From Neptunicella sp048268085 (GTDB lineage Bacteria > Pseudomonadota > Gammaproteobacteria > Enterobacterales > Alteromonadaceae), in NCBI RefSeq assembly GCF_048268085.1, contig NZ_JBLWWF010000013.1, positions 62,001 to 126,000 on the forward strand: a DNA stretch of 64,000 nucleotides. Reading direction: 5' to 3'. The notes beneath the pieces were generated by a model. That model was not told where the DNA came from. It was given only the letters and a program-made list of their open reading frames with translations, and did not search any database. The translations under genes were made by a program, and so were the position numbers. Of the stretch, positions 1-9,327 are shown piece after piece. Numbering within the stretch: position 1 is the first letter of the stretch; each line of letters begins with the position of its first letter.

Positions 1-1
1 C

Positions 2-1180
2 AGCAGTATTAAACAAGCAGTGGGTATTCTGTTACTTTTAAGCGGCTTGTATTTGCTCTCTCGTCAATCACCACAGCGCTTAATGAGCGGGCTTAAGCGT
101 AATATGTTCTGGGTGGTGCTGGTACTGTATTTCTTGATTTCGGTGTCTTGGTCTTATGCACCGGCAATTAGTTTTCGTCGTGTTATCGCCTTTAGTACAT
201 TACTGGTGGTGGCGTACTGTTTAGTTGAGTTTTTTGAGCCTGTATCACTGCTCAGCCTTATCGCTCGTGCCATCAGCATCGCTGCCGGGTTGGGACTGCT
301 GTATTATTTAATCGATCCTGCTGCTGCCTCAATCAATGATAGCGACATCCGCGGCAATGCTTTCCTGGGCATTATGGCGGATAAAAATACTGGCGCACGC
401 TTATATTCCTACGCCATTTTAATCTTGTTTGGATTGGGCCTATATCGTCGCCATCTGGATAAATTGGCGTTATTCGCACTATCGATGTGTGTTTTATTAT
501 CTCAATCTGCCACCGCCTTGGTCATGACTGTTGGTGGCATTGGCCTTATCAGCATTTTACGTTTTATTCGCAGTCATCACGCCCGCCGCAACCTGAACCG
601 GATATTACTGGTGTGTATGATGTTGGTGGTCGGTGCCGTCGCGGTTAACTACTTGTACGAATACCTGCTGGAATTATTAGGCCGAGATCCCACTCTGACC
701 AACCGGGTGATTATCTGGCAATTAATGGACACCTATGTTGAACAAGAGAAATGGTGGGGATACGGTTTTGGCGCTTTTTGGGCTAGCGATGCGGTAGACG
801 GTTTTGTGGATAGCTGGGGCTATATTGGTAACGCCCATAGCGGCTATTACGAAGCGTTGCTCAATGGCGGCATTATCTGCCTGACCCTGGTGTTTCTGAT
901 TTTTGCGAAAACCCTGGTGGATTTAGCCAACAAATATATCCGTGATCCATTAGGCGATTTCTACGCCGTTCTAATCCCAATTATTCTGTTACAAGTGGTG
1001 GTCAATTATGTGGCTTTTATCATTATTAACCACAACAGTTACGACATGTTTATTTTTGCGCTGATCTCTTTTATCGCCTGTCATCAGAGTGCTGTTTCAG
1101 CAAACTTGTCAGCCAATAGCATCCAAATTGACAATGTTCACCATGCTCAGTTTGATCAAGTGCAAGGAGGCCGCTCATGA
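2..1180 (+). CDS. O-antigen ligase/polymerase-like membrane protein (Wzy/WaaL type), 5' end cut by window edge
   Basis: Polytopic inner-membrane protein of the O-antigen ligase/polymerase superfamily, expected to polymerise or transfer polysaccharide repeat units on the periplasmic face. The visible part is almost all hydrophobic helices, with a larger polar loop in the second half (around the stretch GRDPTLTNR, then WWGYGFGAFW and NAHSGYYEALLNGG) that matches the usual Wzy_C periplasmic loop containing the HSGY-type signature. The frame stays open to base 2, so the real start probably lies left of the window; a GTG at 20 is the first internal start. It overlaps the flippase gene by 4 nt (ATGA). 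Ligase versus polymerase cannot be decided from sequence alone; the flippase and glycosyltransferases next door favour a Wzx/Wzy exopolysaccharide system. Confidence 0.8.
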   Translation, partial: SSIKQAVGILLLLSGLYLLSRQSPQRLMSGLKRNMFWVVLVLYFLISVSWSYAPAISFRRVIAFSTLLVVAYCLVEFFEPVSLLSLIARAISIAAGLGLLYYLIDPAAASINDSDIRGNAFLGIMADKNTGARLYSYAILILFGLGLYRRHLDKLALFALSMCVLLSQSATALVMTVGGIGLISILRFIRSHHARRNLNRILLVCMMLVVGAVAVNYLYEYLLELLGRDPTLTNRVIIWQLMDTYVEQEKWWGYGFGAFWASDAVDGFVDSWGYIGNAHSGYYEALLNGGIICLTLVFLIFAKTLVDLANKYIRDPLGDFYAVLIPIILLQVVVNYVAFIIINHNSYDMFIFALISFIACHQSAVSANLSANSIQIDNVHHAQFDQVQGGRS

Positions 1181-2709
1181 CCAATAGTGGCCAACCCGCT
1201 TTAGGATTAAAACGGCATAATCATAAGTTAATCAATCTGATATGGATTTTTTCCGGTAATTACGGGAATGTTCTGTTCTCAGTTTTTTCCTTTCTGACCT
1301 ATGCCTATTTTTTAACCCCAGAACAATTTGGTATCGGTATTTTCTGTATTGCGGTGGTGGAATCCTTTGGCATCATCTATGGCAGTACCATTGAAGATCC
1401 GCTAGTGCGTCGCCCTAATTTACGCCATACCGATATCAGTTCAACGTTCTGGATTGGCGGCTTAATCAGCTTAATCACCAGCGTCACTGCATTATCAATT
1501 GCATATTTACTCAATTACCCCTTCATCCTGCTAATGGGTTTCTGTTTTATCAAGTTAATTTTCTCAATGTTATGTCGCCCGATGGTAGCGATGTGCCGTA
1601 AATTACGCCAGTTCAAGTTGCTGTCGATTCGCACATTGGTCGCCCGCTTAATGGGCACAACTGTGGGGATTATCGTGGCCATCCAAGGGGGAGGAGAGTG
1701 GGCGTTAATCAGTCAGGCGGTGTTTATCGAGGCGTTTTCCTTACTGCTACTGCTTAGTGTCAGTCACGGTTATTTAACTGCACCAATCAGCCTTAAAGCC
1801 TTTAATCGCATAGTACGAGAAGGGATCCCCATCGGACTGAAAGCCAGTTTTTGGAGCATGCTAACCCGCGGTACCATCATCGTTTTGGGGTTGGTCAGTA
1901 ATGCCACTGTATTAGGCTACTTTGGCTTTGCCAACCGGTTGGTGCGCTTACCGTTAACGGCCACAACTAATAGCCTTAACAGCTATGCGTTGCCGGTCCT
2001 GGCTAACAAAGTCAATAATCAACAAGATGTTGCCACATTTTTTATGCAGATCACCTTAGCAACATCGGCCATCTTTAGTCCGATATTCTTGCTCGGTAGC
2101 GCTTTAGCGCCGGTTTTTATCCCCATGATATTCGGGGCTAAATGGCATGATTCCATCGTTATTTTTCAATGCCTTAGCCTTATTTTCGGGCTTAAATTCT
2201 GCATGTTGTATGTCTCAAAAACCCTTTCAGCTTACGGTAAAGCCAAGTTGGGTTTAGGCAAAGAGTTCATCAATCTGTGTGTGTTTTTCACTATTATATC
2301 CCTTGCCGGTGCGAAATATGGCGCCTATGCAGCGGTGCTGGCCCTTTGCGTGCATGCCTGTTTCGATGCGCTAATCAAGTCCTATTCATTATCCCGATTG
2401 CTGACAATTAACTTTATTGCCATTGGCTTGGGTCAACTGCGTATTGTTTTATGCTCTGCCGGGATGATGTTCTCCGCGGACCAATGCTGGCAAATACTGC
2501 ACAGAGCCCAGATTTTCCATCCCATTGTGGCATTTTCGATCACCCTGTTGATCGGAATCACAACCTATTTGGCATTGCTAGGGCTGCTCTATCCTCACAG
2601 TTTTTCGTTAATTAAAGGCTTGTTAAACAATAGTGTAAGTCATCCACCACACGAAAATCGTCTTTCATCAGGAGTCTCTGACAATCAAGAAAAGCAGGTA
2701 TTACCATGA
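1177..2709 (+). CDS. Wzx-like polysaccharide flippase (lipopolysaccharide biosynthesis protein)
   Basis: A 510-residue integral membrane protein with about 12-14 hydrophobic segments spread over the whole length, typical of the polysaccharide transporter/MATE-like (MOP) superfamily that flips undecaprenyl-linked repeat units. The N-terminal part with NYGNVLFSVFSFLTYAYFLT and the charged loop IEDPLVRRPNLRHTD resembles WzxC/oligosaccharide flippases. The start has a strong Shine-Dalgarno (AAGGAGG) and overlaps the preceding stop as ATGA. The last 30 residues are polar and probably cytoplasmic. Together with the upstream polymerase it forms the export/polymerisation core of this locus. The substrate cannot be told from sequence. 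Confidence 0.8.
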   Translation: MTNSGQPALGLKRHNHKLINLIWIFSGNYGNVLFSVFSFLTYAYFLTPEQFGIGIFCIAVVESFGIIYGSTIEDPLVRRPNLRHTDISSTFWIGGLISLITSVTALSIAYLLNYPFILLMGFCFIKLIFSMLCRPMVAMCRKLRQFKLLSIRTLVARLMGTTVGIIVAIQGGGEWALISQAVFIEAFSLLLLLSVSHGYLTAPISLKAFNRIVREGIPIGLKASFWSMLTRGTIIVLGLVSNATVLGYFGFANRLVRLPLTATTNSLNSYALPVLANKVNNQQDVATFFMQITLATSAIFSPIFLLGSALAPVFIPMIFGAKWHDSIVIFQCLSLIFGLKFCMLYVSKTLSAYGKAKLGLGKEFINLCVFFTIISLAGAKYGAYAAVLALCVHACFDALIKSYSLSRLLTINFIAIGLGQLRIVLCSAGMMFSADQCWQILHRAQIFHPIVAFSITLLIGITTYLALLGLLYPHSFSLIKGLLNNSVSHPPHENRLSSGVSDNQEKQVLP

Positions 2710-3443
2710 GCTATGACTCTTTTTTCTGGCTACATATTAAGAAGTCAGCAGGCATTTCAACCCGTCATTTATTGCAACCTTACTATCCTGAAGTGGACCG
2801 CACCCATTGGCCGGCTAATTTTATTCAGTCACCCGCTGACCAGCATAATGACATTCTAAACAACTACCGAATGTTGCTCGGCGAATATCAATTCAAACGC
2901 AGTCTGTTTGCCAAAGAAGTGCTTTATAAAAGGGAATGGGACAATATGTTGTCCTTCGCGTTTGCCCGTGAGCCGGTCTCCCGCTGTATCAGCATGTTTT
3001 ACTACTTGTACTGGCACAGCGGCAGTCTGAAATCCTTAATTAAAAGCGCAGCACAGAAAACCCTTAAGACTCGCAAACTACATTACAGCACTGCCGGGGC
3101 CTTCGATCACTTTTTGGATTATGTGGCCAAAGCCCAGTATGCCGATTCGATTTATTCCCCACTGGGAAGCCATTTTTCCACCCACACCAATTCCATGTGG
3201 CGGGATGTTACTGACTACGATGGCACTGTTTTACTGACCCGTATTTATCGGCTGGAAAGCCTGTTACCGGCGATTAATCAAGTATTCGAAGATTGTGGAT
3301 TACCGAAAAGGTTGCAGCATTCCCAGCGCAGTAACCAGACCAGTAACAAAGGTCAATATCAACCATCCGCCGCGCAACGAATCAAAATTGAAGCGTTATT
3401 TAGTCAGGATTTTGAATTATATGAATCCGCAATTAGTTGCTAA
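2706..3443 (+). CDS. Sulfotransferase family protein (first of three)
   Basis: A 245-residue soluble protein that fits the sulfotransferase family which transfers sulfate from PAPS to a carbohydrate. The N-terminal segment FFWLHIKKSAGIST is a divergent 5'-phosphosulfate loop (family type: hxHIPKCAGTS, here with K-K-S in place of P-K-C). FAFAREPVSRCISMFYYLY at about residue 90 matches the 3'-phosphate-binding element (R-xP-xxR-xxS-xxY). It overlaps the flippase stop by 4 nt, so it belongs to the same operon. Its role would be to sulfate a sugar of the exported polysaccharide. It is more divergent than the other two sulfotransferases here, so it may recognise a different sugar or be weakly active. 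Confidence 0.7.
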   Translation: MSYDSFFWLHIKKSAGISTRHLLQPYYPEVDRTHWPANFIQSPADQHNDILNNYRMLLGEYQFKRSLFAKEVLYKREWDNMLSFAFAREPVSRCISMFYYLYWHSGSLKSLIKSAAQKTLKTRKLHYSTAGAFDHFLDYVAKAQYADSIYSPLGSHFSTHTNSMWRDVTDYDGTVLLTRIYRLESLLPAINQVFEDCGLPKRLQHSQRSNQTSNKGQYQPSAAQRIKIEALFSQDFELYESAISC

Positions 3444-3466
3444 ACAACTGACAAGATGAGGACACA

Positions 3467-4309
3467 ATGACAGTTAATATCCCTAATTCCAGTGTGCGAA
3501 ATAGCCAAGGCGTGACCCAGCTAAAATATCGGTTATTTTCGTTTCTGCCGCGCCGACTTTTTTTAGAGTTACGCTGGAATGCTAACCGCTTATTACGCCA
3601 AGGTAATCACACGCAATCTCAATATTTACGTCAGCGAACCAATTGCGATGCTGATGCGAATTCTCTGCATCCTTTTGACAAAACCCAATCGATTTTTGTC
3701 CATATTCCTAAATGTGCTGGCATTTCAGTGAACCACGCCCTGTACGGTAATCTGGCGGGCGGGCATAAAACCCTGGATCAATATCTACGCATTTTTGAAC
3801 CCAAATTAGTATTGTCCTATTTCAAGTTCAGCATAGTGCGTAACCCGTGGGACCGATTGGTATCAGCCTATCACTTTTTACAAAAAGGCGGAGCTAATCA
3901 GCAAGATCGCGACTTTTTCCAGCACAATTTGGCTGATTACCCGCACTTTAAAAGCTTTGTCCATGGCTGGTTAAACGCCCAGAACATCCAGAAATGGTAT
4001 CACTTTAAGCCACAATCGGATTTTTTACTGGATAGTTCCGGCAAAGTTAGTCTGGATTTTATCGGCCACTTTGAAAACCTGCAAAACGACTTTGACTATA
4101 TTGCCAAACGTTTAGGCAAACAGGTCAGGTTACCGGACAGCAATAAAAGTCGGCACGGAGATTATCAAGCCTATTACGACGATGAAACCCGCAACATCGT
4201 TGCTCAAGTTTACTCTCGCGACATCGCGTTACTCGGCTATACCTTCGATAACAGCGGTATGCAGTCTATTTTTAATCACACTAATAAAGGAGTGGTAGCA
4301 GATGAATAA
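3467..4309 (+). CDS. Sulfotransferase family 2 protein (second of three)
   Basis: A 280-residue protein with a clear sulfotransferase P-loop, FVHIPKCAGISV (about residues 75-87), followed by FSIVRNPWDRLVSAYHFL (about 120-137), the classic PAPS 3'-phosphate motif with invariant R, P, R, S and Y. The LDFIGHFENLQNDF stretch is the usual sulfotransferase-2 C-terminal element. The first 60 residues are basic and family-unspecific. The start is preceded by GAGG about 5 nt away and lies 23 nt after the previous gene. Expected role: sulfation of a saccharide in the exopolysaccharide made by this locus. Confidence 0.85.
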   Translation: MTVNIPNSSVRNSQGVTQLKYRLFSFLPRRLFLELRWNANRLLRQGNHTQSQYLRQRTNCDADANSLHPFDKTQSIFVHIPKCAGISVNHALYGNLAGGHKTLDQYLRIFEPKLVLSYFKFSIVRNPWDRLVSAYHFLQKGGANQQDRDFFQHNLADYPHFKSFVHGWLNAQNIQKWYHFKPQSDFLLDSSGKVSLDFIGHFENLQNDFDYIAKRLGKQVRLPDSNKSRHGDYQAYYDDETRNIVAQVYSRDIALLGYTFDNSGMQSIFNHTNKGVVADE

Positions 4310-5957
4310 TACCTGTAGTGACAGACGCCCCGAATTATCATTTTGCATTCCTATTAAGAATCGTTTCGACGATATACAAGCAACACTGCGCCAGAATTTG
4401 GATGACAACCGCGCGGATGAAGCACAGATTGAATTTATCTTAATCTGCTTTGACGACTTTTATTATCCCGCTATTGATGAACAAAACGAACATCCATTAA
4501 GACCCAATGTACGCCAATGGATTGAACTGAATTTCGCCGATGAGTTAGCCAGTGGTTACTTGCGGTTTTACCACTTAGATGGATTAGCCGACTGGCATTT
4601 TGGCAAAGCCAAGAATGCCTTCAAACCCTATATAAAAGGTAAAATATACGCCAGCCTGGACGGTGATAATTTTACCGGTAAGCACGCAGGTCGCCATATT
4701 ATTGATGTGTTCCGTCAACACCATTACCAATGTATTTTGCACCAGTTTCAGGGCGACTATGGCGATGGTACTTGTGGACGTATCGCATTAAAACGCGAAC
4801 ATTACATGCAATGGGGTTATGACGAGCATTTTTTACCCCGTCAGTGGGATGAACTGGATGCGATTCTAACCACCTTGGTCAATCATCCCGAAGTCACTTA
4901 CCTTTGTTATGTGGGCCAAGGTAAAAACATTATCCAGCGTAGTTATCCAATTCGTCGTTATTTAAAAGAACATAATCGCGAATTTAAACAACAGGAAATT
5001 GCCGATCCCGGATTATTTACCCAACAGGACACAAGTGCTGCCGCAGTGGGGCAGCATGATTCCAACTATGTGGGTCAGGATATTCATTTGCGATTGGCCT
5101 CAATTTACAACAATCATTTGTCGCTGATTAAAAACTCGGACAGACCCGACCTGATCTATCGCTATGAACAGGAGTTGATGAACTGCCAGCAAAATATGTT
5201 GCAACAAATTGAACCACAACGACTAGAAAAATGGTTTCTCAATCCCCTGTCTAACCGCAGTCATGGCAATAATCCCCAAGAGGCCAATACCTTGTTATTT
5301 GGCTGGATTGATCACACTAAAATGGATCACAGCACCTTTAGTGCATGGCATGACCATCATTGCCAATTAGGGGTGGAATGCTTTTTCCTGGTAGTGGATA
5401 GTTCCGCTCGTTTTAGTGGTTTTGACACCAGTCTTTTTCCGGATGTACAGCTAATGGAACCCGCCGTCAGTTTGCCGCAGGAAAATACACCGGCGAGCAG
5501 CATGTTTTTATTGGAAATATTGTTAAAAGTGCACGGCCAGAATAAACAATGCTACTTATTAGGTGAAGATCCTTGGGTACCGGTTGATTTAACCCGCTTA
5601 CACGTACCAGCAGGCAAAAACATCACCGGGGCAATATTGTCCCATGACTATCTGGTAAATCCATTGCTGGAAAGCCATTTGTGCGAGTATGTCAAAACCG
5701 CTCGCACACAAAAACAACAATCCACCCATCGGATAATTAACAAAGTAAACAAGATTATCCAGCGCTTACTTGGCGACTTGGAAGCTCTGAAAGATCGCTC
5801 AATCAACCATCTAAAAAAGCCCCCGTTATCCTATGACGGACCCATTTTACTGAATTGGCAACCGGACATGAGCCTGAGCCGTGAACAGGGAAAACTGAGT
5901 GTGACCGCCAAGCAGCAACGTTATTCCTACGTGCGCTTTACGGGAGCCAAGTCGTGA
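4302..5957 (+). CDS. Large GT-A glycosyltransferase-like protein, two-part
   Basis: A 551-residue protein. The N-terminal 250 residues begin with LSFCIPIKNRFDDIQATLRQ, the nucleotide-binding opening of GT2-type enzymes, and contain YASLDGDNFTGKHAGR (about residues 115-130), whose D-G-D serves as the DxD metal site, then WGYDEHFLPRQWDELD, like the acceptor-side ED/W motif. The C-terminal part (from about 325, LLFGWIDHTKMDHSTFSAWHD) is not recognised by me; it may be a second Rossmann-like or carbohydrate-recognition domain. The gene overlaps the sulfotransferase by 8 nt and has an AAGGAG Shine-Dalgarno, so it is translationally coupled. Sugar specificity is unknown. Confidence 0.65.
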   Translation: MNNTCSDRRPELSFCIPIKNRFDDIQATLRQNLDDNRADEAQIEFILICFDDFYYPAIDEQNEHPLRPNVRQWIELNFADELASGYLRFYHLDGLADWHFGKAKNAFKPYIKGKIYASLDGDNFTGKHAGRHIIDVFRQHHYQCILHQFQGDYGDGTCGRIALKREHYMQWGYDEHFLPRQWDELDAILTTLVNHPEVTYLCYVGQGKNIIQRSYPIRRYLKEHNREFKQQEIADPGLFTQQDTSAAAVGQHDSNYVGQDIHLRLASIYNNHLSLIKNSDRPDLIYRYEQELMNCQQNMLQQIEPQRLEKWFLNPLSNRSHGNNPQEANTLLFGWIDHTKMDHSTFSAWHDHHCQLGVECFFLVVDSSARFSGFDTSLFPDVQLMEPAVSLPQENTPASSMFLLEILLKVHGQNKQCYLLGEDPWVPVDLTRLHVPAGKNITGAILSHDYLVNPLLESHLCEYVKTARTQKQQSTHRIINKVNKIIQRLLGDLEALKDRSINHLKKPPLSYDGPILLNWQPDMSLSREQGKLSVTAKQQRYSYVRFTGAKS

Positions 5958-7180
5958 TTTCATCGTTACTGGCCAGTATTTTACCCAAATCATCGCCCCA
6001 ACGGGATCAACGTCCACGGGTGGCGTTGATCCATCCAGAGGCTGGAGTATCTTCCAATGGCGGCTCACAACTGAGTGCCCTTGAACTGGCACGCCATTTA
6101 CAACCCTATTTTCAGGTCACCCTGTTATGCAGTGCGAAATCAACCTTGCCAATGGGTAACGATGCCAACGACTTTGTTAAAATTCTCCCGGCATTACCAC
6201 GGGGACGGGTAAAACCTTGGTTACATCACCCAATTATTGGTCCCATGCTAAGACCATTGGCTAAAAATCCAGAGATATTAATCGAGTTACTCAGCAGTTT
6301 CTTACCCTATTTTTGGTATTTAATGCGCCATCCGGTAGATTTGTTATACCCCAACAATGGCTATGCCGGATTAGTTCTGGCCAATCGTGTACGGGCGTTA
6401 ACCGGCACCCCAGTGCTTTACACAGAGCGAGCCGGCAGGCTGGCAGACGGTAAAATTTTGCAGCGGGATCTGGGTTATCAACCCGATCATATGGTGGTCT
6501 TTGATCAAGATACGCTGGATATTGTCCATCAATCACGCCCCAATCAATCGGCCAGTATCATTCCGAATGGCGTGGATTTATCCCGTTTTAGCCCGCAAGG
6601 GGACAAAATCAACCTCGGCTTACCCGGGCCTATTGTGGTATGTGTTGGTTCATTAGATAAATCTAACCACAAACGGATTGAGCTAACCATTCAGGCCATG
6701 GCCAAGTTACCAGAATACAGTTTACTGATCTGTGGTGATGGGCCAGACAGGCACTACTTCCAGCAAATGGCGTATCGCTATTTAGCCTCAGAACGAATTC
6801 GTTTTGCCGCATTCGGGTTTGAACAAATGCCAGCGGTATACCGTAGTTGCGACTTGTTTACCTTAGCCTCAAACAACGAACCATTTGGACGGGTTTATCT
6901 TGAAGCCATGGCATGTGGCTTGCCAGTGGTGGCTACTGATGATGCGATGCGGCGCAGTATCATCGGGCAGGCTGGTTTACTGTGTGATGTTACCGATATC
7001 GATATATACGCGCACAAGATCCAGCATGGGCTCAAACTCAAAACCCAACTCGGTTGGCAAACTGAGGCGAAGAAACAAGCGATAAAATTTAGTTGGATCA
7101 ATGTAGCCGAACAATATGCCGAACTCATGCTACAAATGATTAATGACAAGGCACAAGGTACGGTGAGAGATTCAGTATGA
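5954..7180 (+). CDS. Glycosyltransferase family 4 protein
   Basis: A 408-residue GT-B retaining glycosyltransferase. The N-terminal acceptor domain starts with ALIHPEAGVSSNGGSQLSAL (glycine-rich loop). The C-terminal donor domain starts with IVVCVGSLDKSNHKRIELTI, continues with YSLLICGDGPDRHYFQ, and ends with the GT4 signature NEPFGRVYLEAMACGLPVVAT (about residues 310-330), in which the E-x7-E pair binds the nucleotide sugar. The GTG start overlaps the previous stop as GTGA. It acts in the cytoplasm on the lipid-linked repeat unit of the locus polysaccharide; the sugar is not predictable. Confidence 0.85.
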   Translation: MISSLLASILPKSSPQRDQRPRVALIHPEAGVSSNGGSQLSALELARHLQPYFQVTLLCSAKSTLPMGNDANDFVKILPALPRGRVKPWLHHPIIGPMLRPLAKNPEILIELLSSFLPYFWYLMRHPVDLLYPNNGYAGLVLANRVRALTGTPVLYTERAGRLADGKILQRDLGYQPDHMVVFDQDTLDIVHQSRPNQSASIIPNGVDLSRFSPQGDKINLGLPGPIVVCVGSLDKSNHKRIELTIQAMAKLPEYSLLICGDGPDRHYFQQMAYRYLASERIRFAAFGFEQMPAVYRSCDLFTLASNNEPFGRVYLEAMACGLPVVATDDAMRRSIIGQAGLLCDVTDIDIYAHKIQHGLKLKTQLGWQTEAKKQAIKFSWINVAEQYAELMLQMINDKAQGTVRDSV

Positions 7181-8325
7181 GTGAACGTATTTACTATTTT
7201 CCTTTCAACCATGTAAATCGATACGTTGACTTAACCAAACAAACACTCACGGATATTGGTTACGAGGTACTCAGTTATCGTCACTTGTATCGATTTAACA
7301 ACCTGCTGAAACGGCAGGAGAACACGGTCGTGCTGAACTGGTTTGAAGATCGACCTTATCGCAAAAGTTTTTCCAGTAAACAACAACGCCTCGAATTACT
7401 CCGTACTACGTTAGGTATTGTGTTAATGCGACTGTTTTGCCGGCGTGTGATCTGGGTTAGGCATAATTACCTACCACATAATCTGGCGAGCTCATCTGAA
7501 CAAAACCCGGATGAAAAAAAGCCGTTAGTCAACAAACTACCCCAATTGCCTAAAATCTCGATACAGCGCCAGCATACGATGCAGAAAAGGCAGACTCCGC
7601 GCCCTCTTTCACACCGTATCAACTGTTTTTTATTACATCACCTTGCCAGTGAAGTGGTGTGTATGGAACCAACTGATTTTGCGACGGCTATCGTTCCTCA
7701 TCCACTATATCGCAGCGATCATCAATTACAGGATGCCATTAGCACAGCGATACCGTTTCAAGCCGAGCAGCCACCATTGGAATATGTGTTTTTCGGTACG
7801 ATTAAGCCCTATAAACGCCTCGATGAATTACTGGAGCATTGGCCGCTTGGAGTCCCATTAACCATTATGGGCTATTGCTCCGAACCTGAGCATGTCACTC
7901 AGTTAAAGTGCATTATTCAACGTCGCGGTTTGTGGGTTAACTGGACAAATGAATATGTCGATGAGCAGGAATTAAATCAAACACTGGCACACTGTCGCTA
8001 TGTCGTCATGCCACATGAGGATGACAGTATGATTTCGTCGGGGACGTTTTATCACGCCGCCAGTTATGGCACTAACTTTATCTGTTTCAATTCGAAATTT
8101 GCCCGACACAAAGCGCAGCAGCATCACTTTGTGCATATCGTGGATAAAACCGGTCTGCCCCAGCAGTTGTCGCGAGTTAACTACATTCCACGCCGCGAGG
8201 TGATGGCGCAAGCCCTTAAACATTACGGTCAGACTGCACAACAGCAAGCCTGGAAGCATGTTTTAGTTAACAACGGGGTTAAGCCGCAGCTTTGTTTAAC
8301 CACCAAACAAAGCCTTGGCGACTAG
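7177..8325 (+). CDS. GT-B glycosyltransferase-like protein
   Basis: A 382-residue protein with a likely GT-B fold. The C-terminal half reads LEYVFFGTIKPYKRLDELLEHW, then LTIMGYCSEP, then NEYVDEQELNQTLAHCRYVVMPHEDDSMISSGTFYHAASYG, a pattern seen in GumK-like and related glycosyltransferases. The N-terminal half has VIWVRHNYLPHN, consistent with an acceptor domain, and a polar insertion around residues 105-145 (Q/K/P-rich) that is probably a loop. It overlaps the preceding GT4 gene as ATGA and its stop overlaps by 4 nt the stop end of the convergent acyltransferase gene, so this is the last gene of the plus-strand operon. Confidence 0.65.
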   Translation: MSERIYYFPFNHVNRYVDLTKQTLTDIGYEVLSYRHLYRFNNLLKRQENTVVLNWFEDRPYRKSFSSKQQRLELLRTTLGIVLMRLFCRRVIWVRHNYLPHNLASSSEQNPDEKKPLVNKLPQLPKISIQRQHTMQKRQTPRPLSHRINCFLLHHLASEVVCMEPTDFATAIVPHPLYRSDHQLQDAISTAIPFQAEQPPLEYVFFGTIKPYKRLDELLEHWPLGVPLTIMGYCSEPEHVTQLKCIIQRRGLWVNWTNEYVDEQELNQTLAHCRYVVMPHEDDSMISSGTFYHAASYGTNFICFNSKFARHKAQQHHFVHIVDKTGLPQQLSRVNYIPRREVMAQALKHYGQTAQQQAWKHVLVNNGVKPQLCLTTKQSLGD

Positions 8326-9305
8326 GGGCGCTTAAACAGAAATTTGACCGGGCGGTACTGGGCTAACTTGCTCGCCACATGCCCGGTAATTACGGCAAAT
8401 AGCACTGCGCATAGCATGGTTAATCCATGTGAATAGATGTCCAATTTAAGCAATAACATTCTGGTCGCAGCGGGGAAAGGGAAATGAGTGAGATAAATAA
8501 ACACACTGATCCCACCCAGATACACCATCAGCCGGGTCATTTTCCAGCGCGGCAACAGTGCGGTAATGCTGATACAAAATTTAAGAAATGCCAGTACCGT
8601 GACCATCGACAAAAATACCAGTAAATAGACGGGGATATAAGGCTTAACAAAAGCCACAATGGGGCTCATTAAAATAAATATCAGGATCCATAAGCGGCTT
8701 TCTTTTGAAGCAAACAACAACTCCCGAATCGAGTCGGCATAGAAAAAACCTACCGCATAAAATACGTAGATCCACGCTAAACGCTGAAAAATAGAGTCAT
8801 CAAACCATCCGTAATACAGGCTATTAAGCATATTAACTGCCAATGCAATACCCACCACCCAAGGGGCAGACTGATGTCGTACCCAAATCGTAATGGCAAA
8901 AGACAATAACAGCGCATAGATAAACCAGATAGTCGGTACCGGATCCCAAAGAATATGCAGTATTTCATTGGCCTGCATATGGGTATTGGTAAAACTGTTC
9001 GACAATAAACGGGTCAAATAAATAATCACGCTCCAGACCAGATAAAGATATATCCAATCGAGTAATTTATTACCTAATTTGGCATTGTCGTCTTGCAGAA
9101 TAGAACGGCGTACGAGCATCCCCGACACCATAAAAAACATCGGCATCAACCAAGCTCTAAAATAGTTAGCCACCAAGGTAATATTACCCGAGACATCGGC
9201 AAAGCTGTTCAACGTGCCTTCACTGGTGTGATAAACCACCACCAGACAAATACCGACACCTTTGGCAAAATCCAGCCAAGCGACTCGCTGTGTACTATTG
9301 GTCAT
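8322..9305 (-). CDS. Acyltransferase family 3 membrane protein
   Basis: A 327-residue protein with about 10 membrane helices. The N-terminus RVAWLDFAKGVGICLVVVYH is the hallmark of acyltransferase-3 (OafA/NolL/WecH type): R/W-D-x-A-K-G and the H at the end of helix 1. FRAWLMPMFFMVSGMLVRRS is the second family motif. Such enzymes O-acetylate (or otherwise acylate) sugars in the membrane. It is the last gene of a minus-strand operon, 22 nt after the third sulfotransferase, and converges on the glycosyltransferase operon. Expected role: decoration of the same polysaccharide. Confidence 0.85.
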   Translation of the reverse strand: MTNSTQRVAWLDFAKGVGICLVVVYHTSEGTLNSFADVSGNITLVANYFRAWLMPMFFMVSGMLVRRSILQDDNAKLGNKLLDWIYLYLVWSVIIYLTRLLSNSFTNTHMQANEILHILWDPVPTIWFIYALLLSFAITIWVRHQSAPWVVGIALAVNMLNSLYYGWFDDSIFQRLAWIYVFYAVGFFYADSIRELLFASKESRLWILIFILMSPIVAFVKPYIPVYLLVFLSMVTVLAFLKFCISITALLPRWKMTRLMVYLGGISVFIYLTHFPFPAATRMLLLKLDIYSHGLTMLCAVLFAVITGHVASKLAQYRPVKFLFKRP

Positions 9306-9327
9306 GGTTCATACCTGCTGTGTGAGG